64,000 nucleotides of DNA, taken from the NCBI GenBank assembly GCA_964412815.1, contig CAYPQF010000021.1, forward strand, positions 248,001 through 312,000. The letters run 5' to 3'. The notes beneath the pieces are model-generated. The model saw only the letters and a list, made by a program, of their open reading frames with translations. It was not told where the DNA came from and ran no database searches. The position numbers and the translations under genes are program-made. Shown in pieces: positions 18,081 to 25,860 of this stretch. Source of the stretch: JAOAFZ01 sp964412815 (GTDB lineage: Bacteria > Patescibacteriota > Microgenomatia > UBA1406 > GWC2-37-13). Within the stretch, counting starts at the first letter, position 1. Each line of letters opens with the position of its first letter.

Positions 18081-18323
18081 ATGAAAGGAAGTCACGCGAC
18101 GGTCGTGACTGTAGCCGGCCTGCTTTTTGCCGGCTTCAGCTGGCTGATGAAGTGGGATGACATGGTAATTGCCCTCGGAGTGTGCGCCGCGCTCGGCGCC
18201 GTGATCGGCTACTTTGCCACCGGCAATATTCGCGCAGAGCGCGAGGAGCAGGATTTCCTGTTCTGCCGGTTGCACAACCATACCGTATCACAGAACTATA
18301 TATATTACTTATCCTTCTTTTGA
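18081..18323 (+). CDS. Small GC-rich two-helix membrane protein, cassette A, apparently 3'-truncated
   Basis: About 80 residues with two hydrophobic helices (VVTVAGLLFAGFSWLM and ALGVCAALGAVIGYF) and a charged tail. The first 200 bases are strongly GC-rich with G/C third positions, unlike the flanking genes. It has a near-consensus promoter and a Shine-Dalgarno eight-or-fewer bases before the start, unlike ordinary genes here. The last about 16 codons (from HNHTVSQNY) are AT-rich and overlap the convergent gene at 18305, so the original 3' end and hairpin may have been lost. The leader CTGGAAGGAGG nearly matches that of cassette E at 38287. No family recognised. Confidence 0.55.
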   Translation: MKGSHATVVTVAGLLFAGFSWLMKWDDMVIALGVCAALGAVIGYFATGNIRAEREEQDFLFCRLHNHTVSQNYIYYLSFF

Positions 18324-18553
18324 GTAGACTTTCCGGTACGAAAGCAGATAGCAATCAAGATCAATGTGAGCGTAAGTACCGCCGGAACAACATTGAATAA
18401 AAACTTCTTCGTAGTATGCGGAAGTGAGAGTGTAACTATCAGGATACCAGTGATAGTTGCATAATAAAGAACCAAAATTACCCATCCCTCCCAACTGGAA
18501 GGCACCCAGCACCAGCCGTTCCATTTCTCTGTAAACCAGTACCGCTGTTTCAT
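18305..18553 (-). CDS. Small membrane protein with aromatic N-terminal motif
   Basis: About 82 residues. The N-terminus KQRYWFTEKWNGWCWVP is unusually rich in Trp, followed by WEGW and two membrane helices. Small bacterial membrane proteins with a similar Trp-rich FGWGW/GW pattern are common but uncharacterised. The start at 18553 is chosen because a TATAAT (18560-18565, minus strand) is 6 nt upstream, predicting a leaderless transcript. It converges on, and overlaps by 19 nt, the GC-rich frame at 18081. Confidence 0.6.
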   Translation of the reverse strand: MKQRYWFTEKWNGWCWVPSSWEGWVILVLYYATITGILIVTLSLPHTTKKFLFNVVPAVLTLTLILIAICFRTGKSTQKKDK

Positions 18554-18559
18554 ACGCAC

Positions 18560-18565
18560 ATTATA
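18560..18565 (-). promoter_or_regulatory. -10 box of a leaderless promoter for the 18553 gene
   Basis: Perfect TATAAT on the minus strand, six bases before the ATG at 18553. Confidence 0.65.
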
Positions 18566-18691
18566 CCCCCAACTGGTACTGTAAAAGTGATATTTGTCAT
18601 AGTTTTGTCATGATTGTGTTTACGAGGAGTCAAGTAAGAAGTTAGTTAGAGTGAGATACTTACAGCGTTATCTATTTTGATTTTTTCTTTT

Positions 18692-20374
18692 ATGGCTATT
18701 TTAGAACAACAGTTACGTGACCTGCACGCCGCGGCACACGAATACGAACGTCCGGGAGATGAACTTTCATTGGAACAGATGGGGATGGATCTGGGAAATC
18801 TGGAGTATGCCGAGATTCCATTGGATATGTCTCCGGTGCTGACCGCGGAAAGTATGCCTCCACAAGACAGGGAACGGGATGCAAACGGACGTGCCGCACT
18901 ACTTGCCAGAGTAAAAGATGAGATCGAAGCATTCCGGCGAGGAAACGAACGGGGATTTGCAGTGACTGATGAAACACAGATTCCCGGACTGGTTCTGGCA
19001 GAAATTCTATTACCTGATCAATCAATATACGGTGACCCTTCGGTACTTGGACGCATAATGGATGAGATTGATGAATGGATTATCTCAACAGGCAGTACCG
19101 ACTCAGACGATGGTAGTATGCAGCTGAGCAATACCGTACAGATTCGTATGGCGTACAATGGAAAAGCACCCGCTATTTATGATGCGTTAGCTCAGGGTAT
19201 TTCCTACAACAGACCGGTCGATGAAAAGAAAAATGCCGGAAACATTAATCTTGCCTGGCCGGAGATGCGAGGCCTGCGTGCTGGAGCAAAAGGAGTATAC
19301 GCTCGAGAACCCGTAACCGTCATTCTTCCCGCTGCAAAAGAACCAATCACTGGACATCGCGCAATAGAATACGCGTCTGATATGGTTGGCGGAGAAAACG
19401 TGGTGGCAGTCTCAGCCGGATTCTGTGAGACTACCACTCAACGAATGGCCGCTATGGGTCAGGAGACCGGGGCAGACTTTGCCATGCAGAATGAAGTGTT
19501 GCGAGGGGTCAACTGGCAGATGATTGGAGAAAAATATGGATTGCCATATGATGCAGCAGATCCATATAAGCCACCTGCCGGAACAAAAGGTTTAACGATG
19601 CTTGCCGCGATGTTGCGTGCCGAAGCAACCGGAAAGCTGGATAAAGATGTCGTATTTATCGACACCGATATCGTAAATCAGGGAGAAGGCGGCTACGATC
19701 CACTGGCATATCTTGCTCTCCCGTATATGGAAGAAAACCATCCGGAACTGATCGCGGCATACAACGCCAGAACAGGTCGTGGCCGGAATAACGAACCAGT
19801 CACCATCGTTCTGAACCACATTGCTCAGGACGCCGGAGTGGATGCCAATATTCGCAAAACTGCAATGATGATGGCAGCAACCATGCCATGGTTGTTGACT
19901 GGAGAGCGGCGTATTGCCGGCGATGTTATCCGCCGGGTGCCCTGGGTTCCTAATATGAGTATTGAGATGCAGATTAACGCGTTTCTCGCCGGCATGCAGG
20001 TTGAAGCAGGGCGGTTTGGAGTGGCACAGGTATTTGACCCAAATCCAAAAGTAGAAAAAGGCGAAAGTGTAGCCGCACGTGAGTTCCCGTTGATTGATCG
20101 CTGTGCACTATGGGGCAACGATGTGCTTCGTTTCTGTAACGAACATGGAATATTGCCACATCAAATCGAAGAAGCCGGCTTGATCGCGGATTTTAACCGT
20201 CAGTTTGGCGGACGACCCCGTGTCGGATTCTATCAAAATGAGATGCATGCACCAAACACCTCAGCTCTCATTAAGGGTGATTATATGCTCCCAAGTATTC
20301 AGGGATTACGGGAACTGGAGGGCGCGGTAAACTGGGATGCTATTGCACAAGCAGGCAGAAGCATGCACAATTAA
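18692..20374 (+). CDS. Putative GT-A fold glycosyltransferase (sugar-glycerate/phosphoglycerate synthase-like)
   Basis: About 560 residues, soluble. Features that fit a GT-A sugar transferase are a Rossmann-like start VTVILPAAKEP, the acidic motif VFIDTDI at about residues 318-324 (DxD type) and the segment INAFLAGMQVEAGRFGVAQVF, which resembles GT78/GT81 mannosyl- or glucosyl-glycerate synthases. The next gene encodes a GH63/GH37-like hydrolase, and a synthase with a hydrolase for mannosyl- or glucosyl-glycerate is a known pairing for compatible solutes. Start ATG at 18692; a TTG at 18677 is also in frame. Family call is tentative. Confidence 0.5.
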   Translation: MAILEQQLRDLHAAAHEYERPGDELSLEQMGMDLGNLEYAEIPLDMSPVLTAESMPPQDRERDANGRAALLARVKDEIEAFRRGNERGFAVTDETQIPGLVLAEILLPDQSIYGDPSVLGRIMDEIDEWIISTGSTDSDDGSMQLSNTVQIRMAYNGKAPAIYDALAQGISYNRPVDEKKNAGNINLAWPEMRGLRAGAKGVYAREPVTVILPAAKEPITGHRAIEYASDMVGGENVVAVSAGFCETTTQRMAAMGQETGADFAMQNEVLRGVNWQMIGEKYGLPYDAADPYKPPAGTKGLTMLAAMLRAEATGKLDKDVVFIDTDIVNQGEGGYDPLAYLALPYMEENHPELIAAYNARTGRGRNNEPVTIVLNHIAQDAGVDANIRKTAMMMAATMPWLLTGERRIAGDVIRRVPWVPNMSIEMQINAFLAGMQVEAGRFGVAQVFDPNPKVEKGESVAAREFPLIDRCALWGNDVLRFCNEHGILPHQIEEAGLIADFNRQFGGRPRVGFYQNEMHAPNTSALIKGDYMLPSIQGLRELEGAVNWDAIAQAGRSMHN

Positions 20375-20413
20375 GCTCGAAAACAGTATTATTATTTCAT
20401 TATTTTTTACCAC

Positions 20414-21580
20414 ATGGCATCAAAAAAACTACAGACACTTCAGGCTGAAGTGAAACAGATCTTCATGGAAAAAAAATCCATGGTTAAACGTCCGGCAAAA
20501 GGAAAGATCCCTTACGATTATCTGGTACCCGCGGGCTATTATCAGGAGCAGTGGGACTGGGACGCTTTTTTTATGGGCGTCGCGCTCTCGTCCGAAATTG
20601 CGTCTGAAGCAATTTATCTGAAAAACTGGGCACGCAACTATATTCATTTTGCCGCAAAAGATGGAAAGGTTCCCGGCTGTGTTACGCCGGATGGAGCTGA
20701 TCCACGGCTGAATCATATGAAACCGTTTCTGGGACAGGGAATTTATGTAGCCTGCACACGCCTGGAAGATTCGGAATGGGTAAAACCCATCTGGTCAAAA
20801 GTAAAGCTGGTGGTTTCGTATCGCGAAAAAAACCTCTGGAGTAAAGAGTATGGTCTGGCAATGTGGTATGACAGTATGGAGTCCGGCGCTGATGATGACG
20901 TTGGGAGCCTGTTTAACGAACCAAAAACGGTCTGTTCGCCCGATGTCAATGCTCTGATGTACCGCGAGTATAAGGCTTTGTCAAAGATTGCGGTCAAGAT
21001 TGGAGAAAAAAAAGATGCTGAAGAATGGAAAAAACGCGCAGAGCAGATTAAAGAGAATATGAACAAGTATCTTTGGGATGATACAGACAAGATCTATTAC
21101 AACCTGGATACGAAGACCGGACAGTACAACAAACGCATTACCTACTCAACCATGATTCCGCTGTTTGCCGGCATTCCATCTCAGAAAAATGGAGAAGAGT
21201 GTATTAAACGGTACCTCTGGAATACCAAGCACATGCTGAGTAAGTACGGCATTCGGACTCTGTCCAAGCAAGATGAAAAGTACAACAATGTAAACCGTAT
21301 TAAGCCACACTCCAACTGGCAAGGACCGGTATGGCCAATTGCCAACTGGCTCTATATGCAGGCACTGCTCAACTATGGATTCCAGAAAGAGGCCATTGAT
21401 CTGTCGGGCCGTATTATGCAACTGGTTCTGACAGATATTCACACCAGTGGAGGAATGCACGAAAACTATGATGCCGAGACCGGTAAACCACTGGCTGCAG
21501 ACAACTTTGTCAGCTGGAACCTGCTGGTTGGCAACATGCTGGACGAGGCTGAAAAGAACTTTAATCCGCTGCGTATTTAA
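20414..21580 (+). CDS. GH63/trehalase-like alpha-glycosidase, possibly mannosyl/glucosylglycerate hydrolase
   Basis: About 388 residues, an (alpha/alpha)6-barrel type sequence. Motifs include QWDWDAFFMG near residue 43 with the metal- or sugar-binding WDWD, MESGADDDVG (about residue 155), NWQGPVWPIANWLYMQ (about 300) and GGMHENYDAETG (about 350). These are the landmarks of the GH37/GH63 clan, including bacterial mannosylglycerate hydrolases. The predicted general acid Asp in ESGxDDD and base Glu in HENYD are present. No signal peptide, so it acts inside the cell, consistent with turnover of a solute made by the upstream enzyme, 39 nt away. No Shine-Dalgarno. Confidence 0.7.
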   Translation: MASKKLQTLQAEVKQIFMEKKSMVKRPAKGKIPYDYLVPAGYYQEQWDWDAFFMGVALSSEIASEAIYLKNWARNYIHFAAKDGKVPGCVTPDGADPRLNHMKPFLGQGIYVACTRLEDSEWVKPIWSKVKLVVSYREKNLWSKEYGLAMWYDSMESGADDDVGSLFNEPKTVCSPDVNALMYREYKALSKIAVKIGEKKDAEEWKKRAEQIKENMNKYLWDDTDKIYYNLDTKTGQYNKRITYSTMIPLFAGIPSQKNGEECIKRYLWNTKHMLSKYGIRTLSKQDEKYNNVNRIKPHSNWQGPVWPIANWLYMQALLNYGFQKEAIDLSGRIMQLVLTDIHTSGGMHENYDAETGKPLAADNFVSWNLLVGNMLDEAEKNFNPLRI

Positions 21581-21611
21581 CGGTAAACCACAAAGTCTGA
21601 AAAAGCAAGGT

Positions 21612-21648
21612 ATCGTTCGATAGCCTAAACACTATGCTATCGAACGAT
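21612..21648 (+). terminator. Perfect 13-bp inverted repeat, probable terminator
   Basis: ATCGTTCGATAGC (21612-21624) pairs with GCTATCGAACGAT (21636-21648) around an 11-nt loop, followed by TATTCTT. It lies 32 nt after the hydrolase stop and directly before the TTGACA promoter of the CBS gene, so it could also be a regulatory hairpin or operator. Confidence 0.6.
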
Positions 21649-21653
21649 TATTC

Positions 21654-21683
21654 TTGACAAAAACGAGGGAGTCTGAAAAAATA
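21654..21683 (+). promoter_or_regulatory. Promoter with consensus -35 before the CBS gene
   Basis: TTGACA at 21654-21659, then an A-rich weak -10 (AAAATA, 21678-21683) six bases before the ATG at 21690. A TTG reading start at 21654 would be the -35 box itself, so the start at 21690 is preferred. Confidence 0.45.
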
Positions 21684-21689
21684 GAGGCT

Positions 21690-22151
21690 ATGCAGGTAAA
21701 ACAGTTTCTCGTAACAACGTTTTCGCATGGTCCGGAATCAACAACAGTTCTCGACATTCTCAAAGGATGGATGAAGAACAGTTCCAACATCTTTATCGCA
21801 GAGGATGCAGACGGTAAAATTTCCGGTGTGGTGACGCTCTACGATATTCTTGCAAAACTACTTCCATTTTATCTTCAGGTTGACAGCGTTTTATCTGATT
21901 TTGCTTTTGACAAACTCCTAACCAAAGAAGTTGTACAGGAAACGATTACTAGAACAGCTTCTGATATCATGACAAATGAAGTAATAACAGTTGAACCAAC
22001 CGATTACTTTTTGAAAGCGGCTTCACTAATGTTTCAAAACGAATTTGATTATCTTCCCGTTGTTAACTCCGACAACAAATGTGTAGGTCTGGTAACACGA
22101 AACACTATGGAAGAAGCAGTGCTGGAGATAGTTAAAAAGTATACCGATTGA
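21690..22151 (+). CDS. CBS-domain pair protein
   Basis: About 153 residues with two CBS repeats: the first around FIAEDADGKISGVVTLYDIL, the second around ASDIMTNEVITVEP and YLPVVNSDNKCVGLVTRN. CBS pairs bind adenine nucleotides and gate enzymes or transporters. Its TGA overlaps the ATG of the ion transporter gene by one base (TGATG at 22149-22153), strongly suggesting it is the cytoplasmic regulator of that transporter. Confidence 0.85.
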   Translation: MQVKQFLVTTFSHGPESTTVLDILKGWMKNSSNIFIAEDADGKISGVVTLYDILAKLLPFYLQVDSVLSDFAFDKLLTKEVVQETITRTASDIMTNEVITVEPTDYFLKAASLMFQNEFDYLPVVNSDNKCVGLVTRNTMEEAVLEIVKKYTD

Positions 22152-23425
22152 TGATCGAACAGATTCTCGCAGTAGTACTCTTTGTATTGAGTCTGGTTGT
22201 TATTTCCAGTGAGAAAATTAACCGCTCAATAGTAGCCTTAGTTGGCGGAGCTCTAGCTATTTTGATGGGGCTGGTTTCACAGGAATTTGCAATCCATCAC
22301 ATTGATTTCAATACGCTTGGACTCCTTATCGGGATGATGATTATCGTCTCGATCTTTGCAAAAACAGGACTATTTGAATATCTTGCAATCAAAGTGGTCA
22401 AGCAGACCAAAGGCAATCCTGTCAAAACACTAGTCTGGCTGTCGTTACTTACAGCGGTACTATCTGCCTTCCTCGATAACGTAACTACCATTCTTCTTAT
22501 TTCGCCGGTCACCATGTTCGTCGCCCAGATTCTTCGCCTCTCTCCGATTCCATTTATCATCTCTCAGATTCTTTTTAGTAACATTGGAGGCACTGCAACC
22601 CTGGTAGGAGATCCTCCAAATATCATTATCGGAAGTGCGGCGGGATTTTCATATATGGACTTTATTCTGAACACTGCTCCGATTGCTACAGTCATGACTT
22701 TCATTGCAATTGCCTTAATTATTATGTTCTTTAAAAAAGATATTATCGACTCAAAGCCTGACCTGAAACAGATAGAAGCACTTGATCCCCAAAAAGCAAT
22801 CAAAGATATTCCTTTGCTGAAGAAATGTTTGTTTGTCTTTACCCTGACAATGGTGGGATTCTTCACGCATAGTATCTTTCACCTTGAAGCAGCCACCATT
22901 GCGATGTCCGGGGCCGCTCTATTGCTGCTTCTGACTGTGGCACATCCAGATGATGTGTACAAAGAGATAGAGTGGAATACAATTTTTTTCTTTATCGGAT
23001 TGTTTGTCCTTGTCAGCTCGCTGGAATCTGTTGGTGTAATTAACCTGCTTGCCGAAAAAGTAATAGCTATTACTCAGGGAGATGAGCTGGCAACTGCAAT
23101 GTTGATGTTATGGTTTAGCGGAATTGCTTCCGGAGTTGTGGATAATATCCCGATTACCACTGTTATGGTAAGTATTATTAAGGACCTGGGTGCAACCGGT
23201 ATTGATACCACATCACTGTGGTGGAGCTTATCATTGGGAGCCTGTTTTGGCGGAAATATGACCTTGATTGGGGCATCTGCAAATATTGTTGGAGCAGATA
23301 TCTGCCACAAAAGTAATCATCCGATCTCGTTCCTGACATTTATGAAATACGGACTCATAACTTCGCTCATTTCATTCGTGATCTCATCAGGGTACATATA
23401 TGTACGGTACTTTTTGCTTGTCTGA
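22151..23425 (+). CDS. Ion transporter of the ArsB/NhaD (IT) superfamily
   Basis: About 424 residues with around eleven to twelve membrane helices. Conserved family segments are FLDNVTTILLISPVT and NIGGTATLVGDPPNIIIGSA in the first half, and GVVDNIPITTVM with GGNMTLIGASANIVGAD in the second, which form the paired re-entrant ion sites. Such proteins carry out Na+/H+ exchange or arsenite/citrate-type transport at the membrane. The neighbours offer no ars genes, so a Na+/H+ role is more likely. Start ATG at 22151 overlaps the CBS stop; a TTG at 22148 is an unlikely alternative. Confidence 0.88.
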   Translation: MIEQILAVVLFVLSLVVISSEKINRSIVALVGGALAILMGLVSQEFAIHHIDFNTLGLLIGMMIIVSIFAKTGLFEYLAIKVVKQTKGNPVKTLVWLSLLTAVLSAFLDNVTTILLISPVTMFVAQILRLSPIPFIISQILFSNIGGTATLVGDPPNIIIGSAAGFSYMDFILNTAPIATVMTFIAIALIIMFFKKDIIDSKPDLKQIEALDPQKAIKDIPLLKKCLFVFTLTMVGFFTHSIFHLEAATIAMSGAALLLLLTVAHPDDVYKEIEWNTIFFFIGLFVLVSSLESVGVINLLAEKVIAITQGDELATAMLMLWFSGIASGVVDNIPITTVMVSIIKDLGATGIDTTSLWWSLSLGACFGGNMTLIGASANIVGADICHKSNHPISFLTFMKYGLITSLISFVISSGYIYVRYFLLV

Positions 23426-23447
23426 ACTCAGACATTTTTAGTATAAT
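23418..23447 (+). promoter_or_regulatory. Leaderless promoter for the hexokinase gene
   Basis: TTGTCT (23418-23423), 18 nt spacer, TATAAT (23442-23447), then 8 nt to the ATG at 23456. Transcription is predicted to begin at or beside the start codon. Confidence 0.65.
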
Positions 23448-23455
23448 TGTTCATC

Positions 23456-24529
23456 ATGGAGCTCAACGAACTTCAACAAATAACCGCGTCTTTTATTCAA
23501 GAAATTGATCGAGCAAAACAGAAACAACCAAGCTCACTCCCGTTTATTGTTCACACCCTTCCCACCGAACCGCTGGTAAAACCGGGCGAAGAATTTCAGA
23601 TTATTGTGATCGGCGGAAGCATTTATCAAAACGCCCTCTGTCGTTTTGTAGACGGAAAGCTGGAGATCATGAATCGTTCCAACGGCCAGAAGCCCTATTT
23701 TAACACAAAACAGGACCTGCTGGACTTTGTTGACTCGTTGTTGATGCCTGACATCACGATGATTGCACTCAACTTTGCCTATCCGCTGGAACCCTACTTT
23801 AAGGATGGAAAACTGGATGGCAAACTCATGTTCGCCGTCAAAGAAAATGCCTTCGAAGGATTGATCGGAGAAGCCATTGGAGAAACATTTGAGCAGCACA
23901 TCAAAGAAAAATATAATCGCACCGTCAAAGTGACCGTTGCCAACGACACCATCTGCACATTACTGTCCGGATTACATTACTACAACGCGGAAGAAACTGC
24001 GTGTGGGATCGTCGGTACCGGTGTGAACTTTGCCTACTTTATCGATACACTCACTCCTGTCAATCTGGAATCTGCAAACTTTAATAAATTTACGCAGTCA
24101 AAATACGGCAAGATCGTCGATGCTCAATCTGCATCTCCCGGAAAAGGACTATTCGAAAAAGAAATATCAGGTGCCTATCTATTCCGTCATTTTAATGCCT
24201 ATGCACAGGAACACAAGCTGAAAGAACACGTAAACTCTACGCGTGAGCTGGATACCTTTGCAAAAACATGTAACGGTTCTGGAATCTGTGAATTTACCGA
24301 AGAACTCATTGAACGGGCAGCTGCGTATGTAGCCGTTCAGGTGGCCGCTATCACCAAAGTAAAACAGCGTGATATGAAGTTTATTATGGCTGGCAGTCTG
24401 TTCTGGAGAGCATGGACACTCAAAGATACCGTAGAAAAGTACGTCAGTTATCTGGTTCCTGAGTACAAGGTTGAGTTTATGCCGATCGAGAGCTGTGAAA
24501 TCTACGGGGCAGCTAAACTTGTCGGCTAA
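23456..24529 (+). CDS. Hexokinase of the eukaryote-like family
   Basis: About 357 residues. Landmarks of the hexokinase (not ROK) family are present: NDTICTLLSG at residues 163-172 with the catalytic Asp164, the phosphate-binding GIVGTGVNFAYF at about 184-195, and NLESANFNKF at about 205-214, the counterpart of the NMEWGAF sugar-contact loop. A C-terminal FIMAGSLFWR matches the adenosine-binding region. It would phosphorylate glucose or mannose in the cytoplasm, feeding GDP-mannose synthesis or glycolysis. Shorter than the 450-residue eukaryotic catalytic half. Start at 23456 set by the TATAAT 8 nt upstream. Confidence 0.75.
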   Translation: MELNELQQITASFIQEIDRAKQKQPSSLPFIVHTLPTEPLVKPGEEFQIIVIGGSIYQNALCRFVDGKLEIMNRSNGQKPYFNTKQDLLDFVDSLLMPDITMIALNFAYPLEPYFKDGKLDGKLMFAVKENAFEGLIGEAIGETFEQHIKEKYNRTVKVTVANDTICTLLSGLHYYNAEETACGIVGTGVNFAYFIDTLTPVNLESANFNKFTQSKYGKIVDAQSASPGKGLFEKEISGAYLFRHFNAYAQEHKLKEHVNSTRELDTFAKTCNGSGICEFTEELIERAAAYVAVQVAAITKVKQRDMKFIMAGSLFWRAWTLKDTVEKYVSYLVPEYKVEFMPIESCEIYGAAKLVG

Positions 24530-24534
24530 TGTGG

Positions 24535-24540
24535 TAGTAT
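24535..24540 (+). promoter_or_regulatory. -10-like box, leaderless position, before the flippase gene
   Basis: TAGTAT six bases upstream of the ATG at 24547. It lies in the 17-nt gap after the hexokinase gene, so the flippase may also be read from upstream. Confidence 0.4.
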
Positions 24541-24546
24541 TTCTCT

Positions 24547-25839
24547 ATGAGAAAACTGGCCGAACTCATCACCAGTCAGAAAAGTAAGAATATCGCCATT
24601 AATGCGGCTGGTAATTATCTGAATATTCTGTTTGTTGCGCTTCTTCAGCCGATTCTCTTTCGCATTCTCACACCGGAGGAATACGCAATATTTGGTATTT
24701 TAACCACCATCGCATACCTGCTGACCAATATTCTCGATCTGGGTACCCCCGCAGCAATCTATTCCTATCTGCCACCACTGCTGGAGGGCAAACAACGCCG
24801 GGAAGTGTTTCAGTTTATCAAGTCTACTTTTTATTTCCAGACGATCTTTGTAAGTATAGTCGTGATTGGTCTACTGCTGACATTTGACCTGCTGGATACC
24901 TACTTTTTTAAGACTGATGCCAGCTTTATCGATTTTATGCTGGTCTCCATCATGATTATTGCACTGGTCTGGCAGAATTTTTTAACCAATATTTTTTTTG
25001 CGGCAAAAAAATATCTCCAGGCAAATCTGGCCCTCAATCTATCGAACCTGATTCGCACCATCGCGATCGGCATACTTATTCTTACCGGCGGAGTTTCAGT
25101 CTCTTCGATGATCTTTATGATCGGGATTTTCGGACCACTGGTCTTTTATCTGTGTTTACTCTACGATAAAACCGTTCATATACACGATGTACTGGCTGCA
25201 CCCGTCAAAAGAAGTGAGTTCCGGTTTCGGTATACGCTCACATATTTTGCCGCCACTCAGTTTTTGAACGTAGGTTTGCGCGCCGATCTATTCCTGCTCT
25301 CATTTTTCAGAGATCTCATCACCAAAACTGAGGTAGGTTACTACGCCGCAGCTCAAAAGATTGTGCTGACACTCATGACTACCATTGTCAGTATTACCCA
25401 GGTTCTGTCGCCGGCTTTTTCTCAGATTAAAACCCAGAAAGACGCCCTCAAGGAGATCAAGCATGCCTTTTTATACCTGCTCATTCCCTGTGGATTATTT
25501 GCCGGTCTGCTGATTACTCCTGATGTAGTCTATGGCTGGTTTTTCGGCTCACAATTCCTTTCCAGTATCCCGATCGTAAAGGCAATCAGTCTCCCGTTTA
25601 TTATCTACACCTTAAGCAGTGTTCCGATGCTCTTCCTACTCTATGCCATTAAACGCTCGCAGATTATTCTGGTAGCCTACTTTACTTTTTTTATCATTAT
25701 GTCAGTCGGGTGTTACCTGATGATTCCGGTGACTGGATTATTTGCACCGCCCCTTATTCTGGCAACCGGATTTAGTGCAGCCGGAATTATTTTAAGTTTG
25801 TTTGCGTACAACGACTTTAAGAAGCTTCCAGAACGATAA
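24547..25839 (+). CDS. Polysaccharide flippase, Wzx/MurJ-like (MOP superfamily)
   Basis: About 430 residues with twelve or more predicted helices. The N-terminus KNIAINAAGNYLNILF and the next helices (LFRILTPEEYAIFGIL) are typical of Wzx-type oligosaccharide flippases. The central stretch AATQFLNVGLRADLFLLSFF fits the family's helix 7 region. It would move lipid-linked oligosaccharides across the membrane for the surface glycan made by the 1-12 kb enzymes. It follows the hexokinase gene by 17 nt. Confidence 0.85.
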   Translation: MRKLAELITSQKSKNIAINAAGNYLNILFVALLQPILFRILTPEEYAIFGILTTIAYLLTNILDLGTPAAIYSYLPPLLEGKQRREVFQFIKSTFYFQTIFVSIVVIGLLLTFDLLDTYFFKTDASFIDFMLVSIMIIALVWQNFLTNIFFAAKKYLQANLALNLSNLIRTIAIGILILTGGVSVSSMIFMIGIFGPLVFYLCLLYDKTVHIHDVLAAPVKRSEFRFRYTLTYFAATQFLNVGLRADLFLLSFFRDLITKTEVGYYAAAQKIVLTLMTTIVSITQVLSPAFSQIKTQKDALKEIKHAFLYLLIPCGLFAGLLITPDVVYGWFFGSQFLSSIPIVKAISLPFIIYTLSSVPMLFLLYAIKRSQIILVAYFTFFIIMSVGCYLMIPVTGLFAPPLILATGFSAAGIILSLFAYNDFKKLPER

Positions 25840-25860
25840 TTCAGTACTATAACGGATCAT

